In this document: in pieces, positions 41,463 to 50,940 of the stretch | Layout: every line of letters starts with the position of its first letter | Numbering within the stretch: the first letter of the stretch is position 1 | Assembly (NCBI RefSeq): GCF_003688855.1 | Contig: NZ_REFW01000001.1 | Coordinates: 1,575,252 to 1,639,251 of the forward strand | DNA length: 64,000 bases | Direction: 5' to 3' | DNA from: Tessaracoccus antarcticus | GTDB taxonomy: Bacteria; Actinomycetota; Actinomycetes; Propionibacteriales; Propionibacteriaceae | Notes under the pieces: model-generated | The model's database searches: none | Told to the model about the DNA's origin: nothing | The model's input: the letters and a program-made list of their open reading frames with translations, nothing else | Translations under genes and position numbers: made by a program

Positions 41463-44276
41463 TCAGTGGGTGGCGAGCAGTTCCGCCAGCGACATGGAGT
41501 CGCGGTTCGCCAGTGAGGTGAGCTGGGTCTGGCAGGAGAAGCCGTCGGCCAGGACGATGGCCTCCGGTCCTGCCTCCGTGATGGCGGGCAGGAGGTCGTG
41601 CTCGAACACCGCCACCGAGACCTCATGATGGCCGATCTCGACGCCGAAGTTGCCCGCCAGACCGCAACAGCCACCGACGCGCACGACGTCAGCACCCGTG
41701 GCGGCCAGCAGGGCCGCGTCGGCCTGCCAACCGATGACGGAGGCGTGGTGGCAGTGGGGCTGGGCGACGATGGTGTGTCCGCTCAGGTCCGGCGCCACGA
41801 AGTCGTCATCCTTGGCGAGAAACTCCGCGAGGGTCAGAACCGTGCCGTCCAGGGCGGCGACGTTCTTGTCGTCGGGGAGCAGTTCCGGGGCGTCGCTGCG
41901 CCACACGGCCGTGCAGGACGGCTCGAGTCCGATGATGGGGATCCCGCGCGCCACCACCGGCGCCAGTTCCGCCGCAGCCGTGCGCAGCTGACGCTTGGCG
42001 CCGTCGAGCTGGCCCGTGGAAATCCACGTCAGCCCACAGCATGCGGTGCGCTCCAGGACCTGCGGCTCCCACCCGAGACGGACCAGCACCTGCACGGTGG
42101 CGGCGAACGTGGTGGACTCGAAGCAGTCGGAGAAGGAGTCCACCCACACCAGCACGGGCCCCTTGGAGGCAGCGGCGACGGCGGGGGCGGCGTGCGCGGT
42201 GGCCATGTGGGCGGCAAGTTGGCGGCGTGCGGAGCGGCCCGAGAACCGTGGAATGTCACGGCGAGCATCCACCCCGGCGCTGAAGCGCAGCAGGCGCCCC
42301 AGCCCGGGGGTCTGGCCCACGATGTTGACGAGTGCCCCCAGCCCCGGAACCGTCGTGATCATACGACCCCAGCGCGGCAGCCAGCCCAGTGCGTAGTGGT
42401 TGCGCGGCCGCAGCCGACCCTTCCAGGTCTCGTGCGTGACGCGCGCCTTGTAGGCGGCCATGTCGACGCCCGTGGGGCAGTCCCGGGCGCACCCCTTGCA
42501 GGACAGGCAGAGGTCGAGGGCCGCGTGGACCTCGGGGCTGCGCCAACCACCAATGAGTGTGCCGTTGACCATCTCCTGCAGCACGCGGGAGCGCCCGCGG
42601 GTGGAGTCCTTCTCGTTGCGTGTGGCCTGGAAACTGGGGCACATGACGCCGCCGGAGCCCGTGTTGTCCGCGATGCACTTGCCGACGCCGCTGCACCGGT
42701 GCACCTCGGAGACGAACTGCGGGTGTGACAGGTTCAGGGGCGACGACGTGATGGCCACCGCCCGCACGTCCGCGTCGACGGGGGCCGGGTCCACCAGCAC
42801 CCCGGGGTTCAGGAGGTTGCCGGGGTCGAAGATCTCCTTCACGGCCCCGAACAATTCCAGCGCTTCGGGTGTGTACATGTACTGCAGGAGTTCCGAGCGC
42901 GCCCGCCCATCGCCGTGCTCGCCGGACATGGAGCCGCCGTGGCTGGCCACCAGTTGTGCAGCCTCGACGACGAACGCGCGGTAGCGCGCGGCCCCACCCT
43001 CGCTGGTCAGCGGGAAGTCGATGCGGGCGTGGACGCAGCCGTCCCCGAAGTGTCCGTAGGGGAGCGCATGGAGGCCGTGGCGCTCCAGCAGGGCGTCGAA
43101 ATCACGCAGGTAGTTGCCGAGGTGCTCCGGCGGGACGGCCGCGTCCTCCCAGCCCGGGTACGCGGGGTCGGCGAGGCTCACACCGGCCAGGCCCGCGCCG
43201 TCGGCACGCACCTGCCACAGGGCGGCGACGTGCAGGGGATCCTCCACCACCCAGCCCTCGACGCTTGCGGCGGCCGCGAGCAGCGCCTCGGCGCGGCCCC
43301 TGACCTCGGCGGGGTCGTCGCCGACGAGTTCGATGAACATCCAGCCGTCCCCGGCGGGGAGCCTGCCCACGGCGTCGGCGCCGCGCTTGGCCACGACGAC
43401 GTCGACGATGCGTCGGTCAAGGCCCTCGCAGGCGGTGGGCCGGAACGGCAGGAGGTTGGAGATGTCGTCGCCGGCGTCGGCCATGGTGGCGTATCCGAGC
43501 GCCACCATGACGCGTTCGGGGGCGTCGGGCGCCAGTTGCACGGTGGCGGACAGGATGATGCCGAGGGTGCCCTCGGTTCCGGCGAAGAACTTCGGCAGGT
43601 TGAAACCCTTCTCCGGCAGCAAGTGCTCCATGGAGTATCCGGAGACCTGACGGCCGAAGCGGCCGAACTGGGTGCGGATCGTCCCGAGGTTGCCGGCTAC
43701 GAGGTCCCGAAGCTCCGGGAGGTCGTCGGTGCCGAGGTGCAGGATCTCCCCGGTGCCCGTGATGATCTCGAGGGCCACCACGTTGTCCGACATGCGGCCG
43801 TACCCGAGGGCGCGGGGGCCGCAGGCGTTGTTGCCGATCATGCCGCCCACCGTGCAGCGGGTGGAGGTGGAGGGGTCGGGGCCCAGTCGCAGCCCATGGG
43901 GCTTCGCCGCTTGCTGCAGGGACTCCTGCACCACGCCCGGATCCACCACGGCGGTCCGGGTGGTGGGGTCAAGTGAGTGGATGGTGGTGAGGTGGCGTGA
44001 GACGTCGATCACCAGGCCGGGCCCCACAGCGTTGCCCGCACACGACGTCCCGGCGCCGCGCACCGTGATGGGCATCCCGACGGCGAGGGCGGCGCGCACG
44101 AGGGCGACCACCTCATCCCTGGTGCGTGGGTGCGCCACGACGGCCGGCGGGATGCGGTAGATGGACGCGTCGGTGGAGTACAGGGCCCGCGCCAAGGTGG
44201 AATCGTCGAGAATCTCCGCGGCTGCTCCGAGTTCGTCGCGGAGTCGGTGCAGCAGGTCAGCGGGGGCGGCGGGCAT
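41463..44276 (-). CDS. FAD/Fe-S D-lactate (2-hydroxyacid) dehydrogenase, fused
   Basis: 937 aa. Residues ~1–480 are an FAD-linked oxidase of the D-lactate/D-2-hydroxyglutarate dehydrogenase (GlcD/Dld2) type: VVAHPRTRDEVVALVRAA, ITVRGAGTSCAGNAVG, DPSTSTRCTVGGMIGNNACG and PYGHFGDGCVHARIDFP. Residues ~540–650 have ferredoxin-type [4Fe-4S] cysteine motifs (HRCSGVGKC; LCLSCKGCARDCPTG). The C-terminal ~250 residues contain two CCG-type heterodisulfide-reductase-like sites (TACCGLTW, GGCCGLAGNFG). Fused FAD–Fe-S proteins feed lactate or similar electrons to quinones. It starts at ATG 44276, just after the MarR gene in the same direction. Confidence 0.93.
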   Translation of the reverse strand: MPAAPADLLHRLRDELGAAAEILDDSTLARALYSTDASIYRIPPAVVAHPRTRDEVVALVRAALAVGMPITVRGAGTSCAGNAVGPGLVIDVSRHLTTIHSLDPTTRTAVVDPGVVQESLQQAAKPHGLRLGPDPSTSTRCTVGGMIGNNACGPRALGYGRMSDNVVALEIITGTGEILHLGTDDLPELRDLVAGNLGTIRTQFGRFGRQVSGYSMEHLLPEKGFNLPKFFAGTEGTLGIILSATVQLAPDAPERVMVALGYATMADAGDDISNLLPFRPTACEGLDRRIVDVVVAKRGADAVGRLPAGDGWMFIELVGDDPAEVRGRAEALLAAAASVEGWVVEDPLHVAALWQVRADGAGLAGVSLADPAYPGWEDAAVPPEHLGNYLRDFDALLERHGLHALPYGHFGDGCVHARIDFPLTSEGGAARYRAFVVEAAQLVASHGGSMSGEHGDGRARSELLQYMYTPEALELFGAVKEIFDPGNLLNPGVLVDPAPVDADVRAVAITSSPLNLSHPQFVSEVHRCSGVGKCIADNTGSGGVMCPSFQATRNEKDSTRGRSRVLQEMVNGTLIGGWRSPEVHAALDLCLSCKGCARDCPTGVDMAAYKARVTHETWKGRLRPRNHYALGWLPRWGRMITTVPGLGALVNIVGQTPGLGRLLRFSAGVDARRDIPRFSGRSARRQLAAHMATAHAAPAVAAASKGPVLVWVDSFSDCFESTTFAATVQVLVRLGWEPQVLERTACCGLTWISTGQLDGAKRQLRTAAAELAPVVARGIPIIGLEPSCTAVWRSDAPELLPDDKNVAALDGTVLTLAEFLAKDDDFVAPDLSGHTIVAQPHCHHASVIGWQADAALLAATGADVVRVGGCCGLAGNFGVEIGHHEVSVAVFEHDLLPAITEAGPEAIVLADGFSCQTQLTSLANRDSMSLAELLATH

Positions 44277-44280
44277 GGGG

Positions 44281-44736
44281 TTAGTCTGCCACCGCCAGCA
44301 CGCTGCTCATCGCACGGCCAACGGCGCTCAAATCCTCGGGGTCGATGGCGTCGATGAAGATGCGCCGGACCGACGCCACATGATGGGGCGCCACCTGCTC
44401 GAGGACTTCGAAGCCGTGGGGCGTCAGTGATGCCCACACGCCCCGGCCGTCAGCGGTGCACGTCTCACGGGTCACGAGGCCCTGCTTCTCCATGCGAGAC
44501 ACGGTGTGGGTGAGCCGTGAGCGCGACTGTCGCACCCTGTCGGCCAGTTCACTCATCCTTACCCGTCGCTGCGCCTCCTCCGAGAGGTTCACAAGAATCT
44601 CGTACTCGGCCAGGTCCAGGTCGAACTCGCGGAGCCCGGTGTCCAGTTCGGAGGTGATGCGCGCTGCGGCGCGCAGCCAGCGGCGCCAGATCTCCTGTTG
44701 TTGCGTGCTCAGCCACGGTGGTTCTGCATCTACCAT
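44281..44736 (-). CDS. MarR-family transcriptional regulator
   Basis: 151 aa. Winged-helix MarR core: RRVRMSELADRVRQSRSRLTHTVSRMEKQGLVTRETCTADGRGVWASLTPHGFEVLEQ (~residues 55–115), with helical dimerisation ends. The ATG at 44736 follows a GGGGGG stretch; an in-frame ATG at 44745 would add three residues. The reading frame stays open far to the right, but that is a shadow of the acyl-CoA genes. It is divergent from the ligase by 114 bp and only 4 bp upstream of the dehydrogenase gene, so it may control either. Confidence 0.88.
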   Translation of the reverse strand: MVDAEPPWLSTQQQEIWRRWLRAAARITSELDTGLREFDLDLAEYEILVNLSEEAQRRVRMSELADRVRQSRSRLTHTVSRMEKQGLVTRETCTADGRGVWASLTPHGFEVLEQVAPHHVASVRRIFIDAIDPEDLSAVGRAMSSVLAVAD

Positions 44737-44850
44737 GCCCCCCATCCTAGGCGACTGGTTGAAAACTGAAGCAGGTGGGGTCCTGGCTGGCTCCGCCCGC
44801 GTGGCGGGACTCTTCGCTAGGCTGCGACAACCACTGGAAGGGGACTCACC

Positions 44851-46674
44851 ATGGGTCTGCAGAATGAACTGCTCGGCTTGGCCACATCGGTTGGAGACTT
44901 GTTCCGCAAGCGGGTGGCGGAGACGCCGGACATGCTGGCGTTCATGGAGCCTGACCGCGCTGACGGTCCCAACACGTGGACTAGTTTCACGTGGCGTCAG
45001 ACGCGTGAACGGGTGGACGCGCTGGCAGCGGGTCTGCTCAGCCGCGGTCTGGGCCATGAGGAGCGCGTCGGCATCATTTCCAGTACCCGCCTCGAGTGGA
45101 TCTACCTCGATCTGGCCATCGCCTGCGCCGCCGGCGCCACCACCACGGTGTACCCCAACACTGCAGCGGGGGACGTCAGCTACATTCTGCAGGACTCGGG
45201 ATCCGTCATCGTCGTGGCCGAGAACGCGGTGCAGTTGACGAAGGTGATCGGCAACCCGGACCTCGACGACGTCGTGCACACCATCGTGGTCCTCGACGCC
45301 GCCGGTATCGACGAGACCGACCGCATCATCAGCTACGCGACGCTCCAGCGGCTCGGTGAGGAAGCACTGAAAGCGAACGCGGGACTGGTGGATGAAGCCA
45401 TCGCCAGCACCCACCACGACAGCCTGAGCACCCTGATCTACACCTCCGGTACCACCGGACAACCCAAGGGTGTCCGGCTCAACCACTCGTGCTGGGTGTA
45501 CGAGGCGGCTGGCACGAAGAAGTGGGACCTGCTCACGGTCGACGACCTGCAGTACCTGTGGTTGCCGCTCAGCCACGTCTTCGGCAAGGCACTTCTCGCC
45601 GTCCAGTTGGCCTACGGCTTCGGCTCCGCCGTCGACGGGCGCATTGAGCGCATCGTGCCCGGCCTCGGTGAGGTCAAGCCCACGTTCATGTGTGGCGCTC
45701 CACGCATCTTCGAGAAGGTCCGCGCTGCTGTGGTGACAGGTTCGGGGCTCAAGGGGCGCATCGCGCACTGGGCCTTCGCCGTCGGCGCCCAGACCCGGCC
45801 CTACCGGCTCGAGGGTCGGGACCTGCCGACGTTGCTGGGCATCCAGTACAAGGTGGCCGACAGGCTCGTCTTCAGCAAGCTCAAGAACAAGCTGGGTGGA
45901 CGCATCCGTTTCCTCATCTCCGGCTCGGCGAAGTTGTCCTCGCAGGTCCAGGCGTGGTTCTACTCGGCTGGGATCGTGGTGGTGGAGGGCTACGGGACCA
46001 CGGAGACCAGCGCCATCGCCTTCCTCAACCTGCCCACCGACCCGAAGTTCGGCACGGTCGGCAAGCCCGTGCCCGGCATCGAGGCGAAGCTGGCCGATGA
46101 CGATGAGGTGCTGATCCGTGGTCCCATCGTGACGTCCGGCTACCACAACCTCACGGAGCTGACCGATGAGGTGTTGGTGGACGGCTGGTACCACACAGGC
46201 GACATCGGATCGTTCGACGCCGACGGCAACCTCACCATCACCGACCGCAAGAAGGATCTCTTCAAGACCTCCGGTGGCAAGTACGTGGCCCCGCAGAAGG
46301 TGGAGGGCGCCATCACGACCAACATTCCCTACGTGTCGCAGGCGGTGGCCGTGGGTGACGGACGCAGGTATTGCGCCGCCCTGCTGGTGCTGGACCCGGT
46401 CCTGCTGGAGAAGTGGGCGCAGAAGCGTTCCCTGTCGCACCTCAGCTACGCCGAACTCACGCAACTGCCGGAGATCCGCGAATCGATCGGCCGGCAGATC
46501 GAGAAGGCCAACGAGCGGTTGGAGCGCTGGGAGACCGTGAAGCGTTTCGCGATCCTCGACACCGAACTGACGGTGGACAACGCGGGGGTCACCCACAACA
46601 TGAAGATTCGCCGGTCCGCAGTGTCGAAGCAGTACGCCGACGTCGTCGAATCGCTGTATGACAAGGAAGACTGA
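44851..46674 (+). CDS. Long-chain acyl-CoA synthetase (AMP-forming)
   Basis: 607 aa. Activates fatty acids to acyl-CoA via acyl-AMP. A3 P-loop LIYTSGTTGQPKGVRL (~residue 200), VVVEGYGTTETSAIAF (~385), VDGWYHTGDIGSFDADGNLTITDRKKD (~440) and the catalytic Lys near the C-terminus (GVTHNMKIRRSAV). It resembles FadD15-type enzymes of Actinobacteria. ATG 44851 follows GGAAGGGG. Its stop is directly followed by the thioesterase GTG, so the two are co-translated and probably balance acyl-CoA levels. Confidence 0.92.
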   Translation: MGLQNELLGLATSVGDLFRKRVAETPDMLAFMEPDRADGPNTWTSFTWRQTRERVDALAAGLLSRGLGHEERVGIISSTRLEWIYLDLAIACAAGATTTVYPNTAAGDVSYILQDSGSVIVVAENAVQLTKVIGNPDLDDVVHTIVVLDAAGIDETDRIISYATLQRLGEEALKANAGLVDEAIASTHHDSLSTLIYTSGTTGQPKGVRLNHSCWVYEAAGTKKWDLLTVDDLQYLWLPLSHVFGKALLAVQLAYGFGSAVDGRIERIVPGLGEVKPTFMCGAPRIFEKVRAAVVTGSGLKGRIAHWAFAVGAQTRPYRLEGRDLPTLLGIQYKVADRLVFSKLKNKLGGRIRFLISGSAKLSSQVQAWFYSAGIVVVEGYGTTETSAIAFLNLPTDPKFGTVGKPVPGIEAKLADDDEVLIRGPIVTSGYHNLTELTDEVLVDGWYHTGDIGSFDADGNLTITDRKKDLFKTSGGKYVAPQKVEGAITTNIPYVSQAVAVGDGRRYCAALLVLDPVLLEKWAQKRSLSHLSYAELTQLPEIRESIGRQIEKANERLERWETVKRFAILDTELTVDNAGVTHNMKIRRSAVSKQYADVVESLYDKED

Positions 46675-47523
46675 GTGTTTGTTGTTCGCTGCCCCCTGCG
46701 CTGGTCCGATCTCGACGCGCAGGGGCACGTGAACAATGCCCTCATCGTCGACTACATGCAGGAGGCGCGAGTCGCCTTCTTCCGCAGCGGCCCCATTTCG
46801 GCGATGCTGGATTCGGGCATCGTCGTGGTGGGTCACAAGGTGGAGTACCGCGCTGCCATCGACTACGACACCGCGGGTGTGGAGATACATCTCACCGTCT
46901 CCGCCATCGGGGGAGCGCGCTTCGAAGTGGCCTACGACATCCTCCAGCGTGCACGAGTCGTCGCTCGGGCCACCACGGTGCTCTGCCCCTACGACTTCGA
47001 GGCGGGGCGGCCCACCCGGCTCGCGACCGCGGACAGGGAGTACCTGTCGTCGGTGCGGGCCGACGTGGAACCACTGCGGGCGTTGTCCGCCCCCCACCTG
47101 GAGGGCAGGGGAACCGTCACGGACCTGTTCGTGCGGTGGTCCGACCACGACTCCTACGCCCACGTGAACAACGTGAAAACCTTCGACTACGTCCAGCAGG
47201 CCCGCGTCGAGGCGATGTCGAACTGGGATCCGACGATGGCCCGCGTGGGTGCGGGCGACTCCAGCCATCTCTGGCTCGTGGCGCGCCAGGACGTGGACTA
47301 CGTGTCGCAGCTGTCCCACCGGTTGACGCCTTATGCCACGCGCACTGCAGCAACCGCCGTGGGGACGTCGTCGGCCACCCTGGCCTGTGAGGTGTTCGAC
47401 CCGCAGGACGGCACCATCTTCGCCCGGGCGCGCACCGTGCTGGTGTGCGCGGGGACCGATCTGCGACCGGTGCCGCTGCCCGCCTCCATCAGGGGTCGGC
47501 TGGCGGACCATCTCGTCGGCTGA
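46675..47523 (+). CDS. Tandem hotdog acyl-CoA thioesterase
   Basis: 282 aa with two 4HBT hotdog domains: residues ~1–135 (CPLRWSDLDAQGHVNNALIVDYM) and ~145–275 (FVRWSDHDSYAHVNNVKTFDYV). Each contains the Asp-x3–4-HVNN catalytic/helix motif. Hydrolyses acyl-CoA to free acid and CoA, or acts in release of aromatic acids. The GTG at 46675 abuts the preceding stop (TGAGTG). Its last 35 bp overlap the convergent membrane-protein gene. Confidence 0.88.
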   Translation: MFVVRCPLRWSDLDAQGHVNNALIVDYMQEARVAFFRSGPISAMLDSGIVVVGHKVEYRAAIDYDTAGVEIHLTVSAIGGARFEVAYDILQRARVVARATTVLCPYDFEAGRPTRLATADREYLSSVRADVEPLRALSAPHLEGRGTVTDLFVRWSDHDSYAHVNNVKTFDYVQQARVEAMSNWDPTMARVGAGDSSHLWLVARQDVDYVSQLSHRLTPYATRTAATAVGTSSATLACEVFDPQDGTIFARARTVLVCAGTDLRPVPLPASIRGRLADHLVG

Positions 47524-48334
47524 GTTCCTGACTTGCGGTGATGGCCGCCTCCAAGGCGTTGCCGCGGACCAGCCACGCGGTGGAGAACGCGAAGATGGCC
47601 ACCGTCTCCGCGAAGAAGACGGGGCGGTAGCGCCCCATGGCGAAGATCGTCTCCACGGGCAGGAACTGCCAGATTCCGATGAAGACGGATGCTGCCACGA
47701 TGATGCCGCCGCTGGTCAGGTACAGGCCGATCCTCCCCCGTGCGCCCTCGCTCTCCACAGCGCTGCGGGGAAGCAGGACGATGCAGAAGACCGCCAGGCA
47801 GAGGAAGAACACCATGGCCCCTCCGCCGTGGATGAAGGCGGCCGACTGTGGGCCGATGATGCACTGCACAAGGGTGCACCGGTCGTCGTTGCGCGGCGTG
47901 ATGGGGGAGAAGGCGATGATGCCGGCCGCCACGGCGGCGATCTTGCCGACGACGCGGTCGTAGCGAAGGTCGTCGTCACGGTTGCTGAAGCCGCGGTAGC
48001 TCCACAGGAACACGGCCATGGCGATGAGCGTGCCCACCATGAGGTCACGCACGGGTGTGTAGTAGTACTCCGACAGGCTGCCCCGAATGGACGTACCGGT
48101 CATCAGGCTGAAGGCGAGCATGGACACGGGGAGGAAGAACCCCAGCACGGCGATGGCGCGGCCCTGCGTCAGGAACGAGACAACGAGCTGGTGGCTTGCC
48201 CGGCCGGTGCCGCGGGACGGTCCCCCCGCCGGTGCCACTGGTCGGGACATGGCAGCGCCCTGCGCCGAGATGGTGTCCTGGGGTGGGGCGTCGGTGAGGT
48301 CGCGCTGCCTCCACGACATGTACCTCACGGTCAT
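47489..48334 (-). CDS. Multi-pass membrane protein, DUF998-like, unknown
   Basis: 281 aa, start ATG 48334 behind GGGAGG. A 50-residue polar N-terminus is followed by about six membrane helices, roughly 62–82, 100–118, 130–150, 165–190, 200–225 and 235–262. SLSEYYYTPVRDLMVGTLIAMAVF near residues 85–110 is the most conserved-looking stretch and resembles DUF998-type membrane proteins. No catalytic motif is visible. The 3' end overlaps the thioesterase gene tail-to-tail by 35 bp, so antisense interference is possible. Confidence 0.75.
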   Translation of the reverse strand: MTVRYMSWRQRDLTDAPPQDTISAQGAAMSRPVAPAGGPSRGTGRASHQLVVSFLTQGRAIAVLGFFLPVSMLAFSLMTGTSIRGSLSEYYYTPVRDLMVGTLIAMAVFLWSYRGFSNRDDDLRYDRVVGKIAAVAAGIIAFSPITPRNDDRCTLVQCIIGPQSAAFIHGGGAMVFFLCLAVFCIVLLPRSAVESEGARGRIGLYLTSGGIIVAASVFIGIWQFLPVETIFAMGRYRPVFFAETVAIFAFSTAWLVRGNALEAAITASQELSRRDGPPADP

Positions 48335-48472
48335 CGGTGACCTCCCTTCCCTGCGTGTTCACGCGTGGACATCCTGCCACAGAGAGGCCGCCGTGGCGTT
48401 GGAGGATCGTTGGCGCCAGATCCCCGGCAATGTGGCGTGAAGGGTGCGCAGCGAGAACACTCTCCTGCTAAT

Positions 48473-48484
48473 GTGAACGTTCAC
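48473..48484. promoter_or_regulatory. Perfect palindrome, candidate LacI (AraR-type) operator for araBDA
   Basis: GTGAACGTTCAC is a 12-bp perfect palindrome with the central CG step typical of LacI-family operators. It overlaps a possible -10 (TAATGT, 48469–48474) and lies 40 bp upstream of the araB ATG. The LacI-family gene at the end of the operon is the natural candidate binder. Confidence 0.65.
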
Positions 48485-48523
48485 CCATGGTGGTGGCCAT
48501 GGCGTAGTGACTCGGAGGTGGGT

Positions 48524-50209
48524 ATGGCTCGCAGCAGCGAACCGCTCGTGGTGGGGATTGACTTCGGAACGCTGTCCGGCCGGGCCGTGGTGGTCCGGGC
48601 CAGTGATGGCAAGGAGCTGGGTGCGGCAACCCACGCGTATCCGCACGCCGTCATGGAGGCGACGCTCTCCGCCGGCGACGGCCGTCGGCTGGGCCCGGAC
48701 TGGGCCCTGCAGAACCCTGACGACTACCGCGCGGTGCTGCGTGAAGCGGTCCCGGCGGCACTGCGCGACGCTGGTGTCGACGCCGCCGACGTCGTGGGCA
48801 TCGCCACCGACTTCACAGCCTGCACCATGGTGCCCGTCAAGGCCGACGGCACACCCCTGAGCGAGCTGGACGAGTTCGCCAACACCCCACACGCCTTCGT
48901 GAAGCTGTGGAAGCACCACGCCGCCCAGCCGCAGGCAGACCGCATCACCGCACTGGCCCACGAACGGTCCGAACCGTGGATCGTGCGCTACGGAGGGCTC
49001 ATCTCCTCGGAGTGGGAGTTCGCCAAGGGTCTGCAGCTCTTCGAGGAGGCCCGTGACGTCTACGACGCCATGGACCACTGGGTGGAGGCGGCCGACTGGA
49101 TCGTGTGGCAGCTGTGCGGAACGTATGTGCGCAACGCCTGCACGGCGGGCTACAAGGGCATGTACCAGGACGGGCAGTACCCCACCGCCGACTACCTCGA
49201 GGCGCTCGCACCGGGCTTCGGCGGGTTCGTGGCCGACAAACTTGATCACACCATCGGAGAGCTGGGCGCACGGGCCGGTGGCCTCACGGCTGAGGCCGCG
49301 GCCTGGACCGGCCTCAGAGAAGGCATCGCCGTGGCCGTCGGCAACGTCGACGCCCACGTCACCGCCCCCGCCGCCCAGGCCACCGCGCCAGGCCAGCTGG
49401 TGGCCATCATGGGAACCTCCACCTGCCACGTCGTGAACGGGGCGGACCTCCGCCAGGTCCCCGGCATGTGCGGCGTGGTGGACGGCGGCATCATCGCCGG
49501 CCAGTGGGGCTACGAGGCCGGCCAGTCCGGCGTCGGCGACATCCTGGGTTGGTACGTGGACAACTGCGTTCCGGGTCCCTACTCCGACGCCGCTGCCGCA
49601 GCAGGCCAGAGCGTGCACGAGTACCTGACGTCACTCGCCGAAAAGCAGAAGGTGGGTGAGCACGGGCTCGTGGCACTGGACTGGCACTCCGGCAACCGTT
49701 CGGTCCTGGTGGACCACGAACTCTCCGGCGTCATGATCGGCCAGACGCTCGCCACCAAGCCGGAGGACCAGTACCGCGCACTGGTGGAGGCCACGGCGTT
49801 CGGCACCCGCACCATCGTGGAGGCATTCACCAACGCCGGGGTCACCATCACGGAGTTCATCGCCGCCGGGGGACTGCTGCGCAACCCGTTCCTCATGCAG
49901 GTCTACTGCGACGTGCTGGGCATGCCGCTGTCTGTCATCACCTCCGGGCAGGGCCCCGCCCTCGGCTCGGCCATCCATGCCGCCGTCGCGGCGGGACTCT
50001 ACGCGGATGTGGATGCCGCCGGCGCTGCCATGGGCAGCCGCCAGAAGGACGCCTACACGCCCAACCCGTCAGCCGTGGAGGCCTACAACCGACTCTTCGC
50101 GCTGTACACGGCAGTCCACGACCACTTCGGACGCGACCACCGCGACATCATGCACTCCCTGCGCGCCCTGCGCCGTGAGGCCCACAACTCATCCGAGGAG
50201 ACCGCGTGA
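48524..50209 (+). CDS. araB: L-ribulokinase
   Basis: Phosphorylates L-ribulose to L-ribulose-5-phosphate. 561 aa, FGGY family: GIDFGTLSGRAVVV at residues 11–24, IATDFTACTMVPV near 98, AVAVGNVDAHVTAPAA near 270 (catalytic Asp), IMGTSTCHVVNG and FIAAGGLLRNPFLMQVYCDVLG near 450. ATG 48524 follows GGAGGTGGG; the longer frame has no support. First gene of araB-araD-araA; its stop overlaps the araD GTG (GTGA). Confidence 0.96.
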   Translation: MARSSEPLVVGIDFGTLSGRAVVVRASDGKELGAATHAYPHAVMEATLSAGDGRRLGPDWALQNPDDYRAVLREAVPAALRDAGVDAADVVGIATDFTACTMVPVKADGTPLSELDEFANTPHAFVKLWKHHAAQPQADRITALAHERSEPWIVRYGGLISSEWEFAKGLQLFEEARDVYDAMDHWVEAADWIVWQLCGTYVRNACTAGYKGMYQDGQYPTADYLEALAPGFGGFVADKLDHTIGELGARAGGLTAEAAAWTGLREGIAVAVGNVDAHVTAPAAQATAPGQLVAIMGTSTCHVVNGADLRQVPGMCGVVDGGIIAGQWGYEAGQSGVGDILGWYVDNCVPGPYSDAAAAAGQSVHEYLTSLAEKQKVGEHGLVALDWHSGNRSVLVDHELSGVMIGQTLATKPEDQYRALVEATAFGTRTIVEAFTNAGVTITEFIAAGGLLRNPFLMQVYCDVLGMPLSVITSGQGPALGSAIHAAVAAGLYADVDAAGAAMGSRQKDAYTPNPSAVEAYNRLFALYTAVHDHFGRDHRDIMHSLRALRREAHNSSEETA

Positions 50210-50940
50210 GCATCGTCCTGCAGGACCTGCCCATCGACCAGCAGCAAGCCGTGGCCCACACCCGGGAACGGGTGGCGAGGCTGCACGCCGAACTGCCCCG
50301 CAACGGCCTCGTGGTGTGGACCGCTGGCAACGTCTCCGAGCGCGTGCCCGGCCTCGACCTGTTCGTCATCAAGCCTTCGGGGGTGTCCTACGACGAGCTG
50401 GCCGCCGACGTGATGGTGGTCTGCACGCTGGAGGGCACCAAGATCGACGACGGTACGCCGCAGCACCTCAGTCCCTCCTCGGACACGGCAGCGCACGCCT
50501 ACGTCTACCGTCACATGGCGCACGTGGGCGGGGTGGTGCACACCCACTCCACGTATGCGACGGCGTGGGCGGCACGCAGGGAGCCCATCCCCTGCGTGCT
50601 CACGATGATGGCCGACGAGTTCGGCGGTGACGTCCCCATCGGCCCGTTCGCGCTCATCGGCGACGACTCCATCGGCCGCGGCATCGTTGATACCCTGCGC
50701 GAATCCAACAGCCCCGCCGTTCTGATGGCCAACCACGGCCCCTTCACCATCGGCAAGGACGCCCGTGCGGCCGTGAAGGCCGCCGTCATGGTGGAAGAGG
50801 TAGCCCGTACCATCCACATCTCCCGCCAACTGGGGGAGCCACATCCCATCGCGGCCGCCGACGTCGCCTCGCTGCACGACCGCTACCAGAACGCCTACGG
50901 TCAGCCCGCTGGCCCCACCCCCACAGGAGAAACGCGATGA
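50206..50940 (+). CDS. araD: L-ribulose-5-phosphate 4-epimerase
   Basis: Converts L-ribulose-5-phosphate to D-xylulose-5-phosphate, joining arabinose use to the pentose phosphate pathway. 244 aa of the class II aldolase/adducin fold: [27 protein letters not shown] and the zinc-binding [17 protein letters not shown] (two His) near residue 106, with a later His in LMANHGPF. Starts with GTG at 50206 overlapping araB; overlaps araA by ATGA. Gene order B-D-A is common in Actinobacteria. Confidence 0.95.
   Translation: MSIVLQDLPIDQQQAVAHTRERVARLHAELPRNGLVVWTAGNVSERVPGLDLFVIKPSGVSYDELAADVMVVCTLEGTKIDDGTPQHLSPSSDTAAHAYVYRHMAHVGGVVHTHSTYATAWAARREPIPCVLTMMADEFGGDVPIGPFALIGDDSIGRGIVDTLRESNSPAVLMANHGPFTIGKDARAAVKAAVMVEEVARTIHISRQLGEPHPIAAADVASLHDRYQNAYGQPAGPTPTGETR

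Noticed and set aside
44281..47511. 1076-aa minus-strand ORF spanning MarR and the acyl-CoA ligase/thioesterase region
   Set aside because: Only its last ~151 codons (MarR) look like protein; the rest is the antisense shadow of well-supported forward genes in high-GC DNA.
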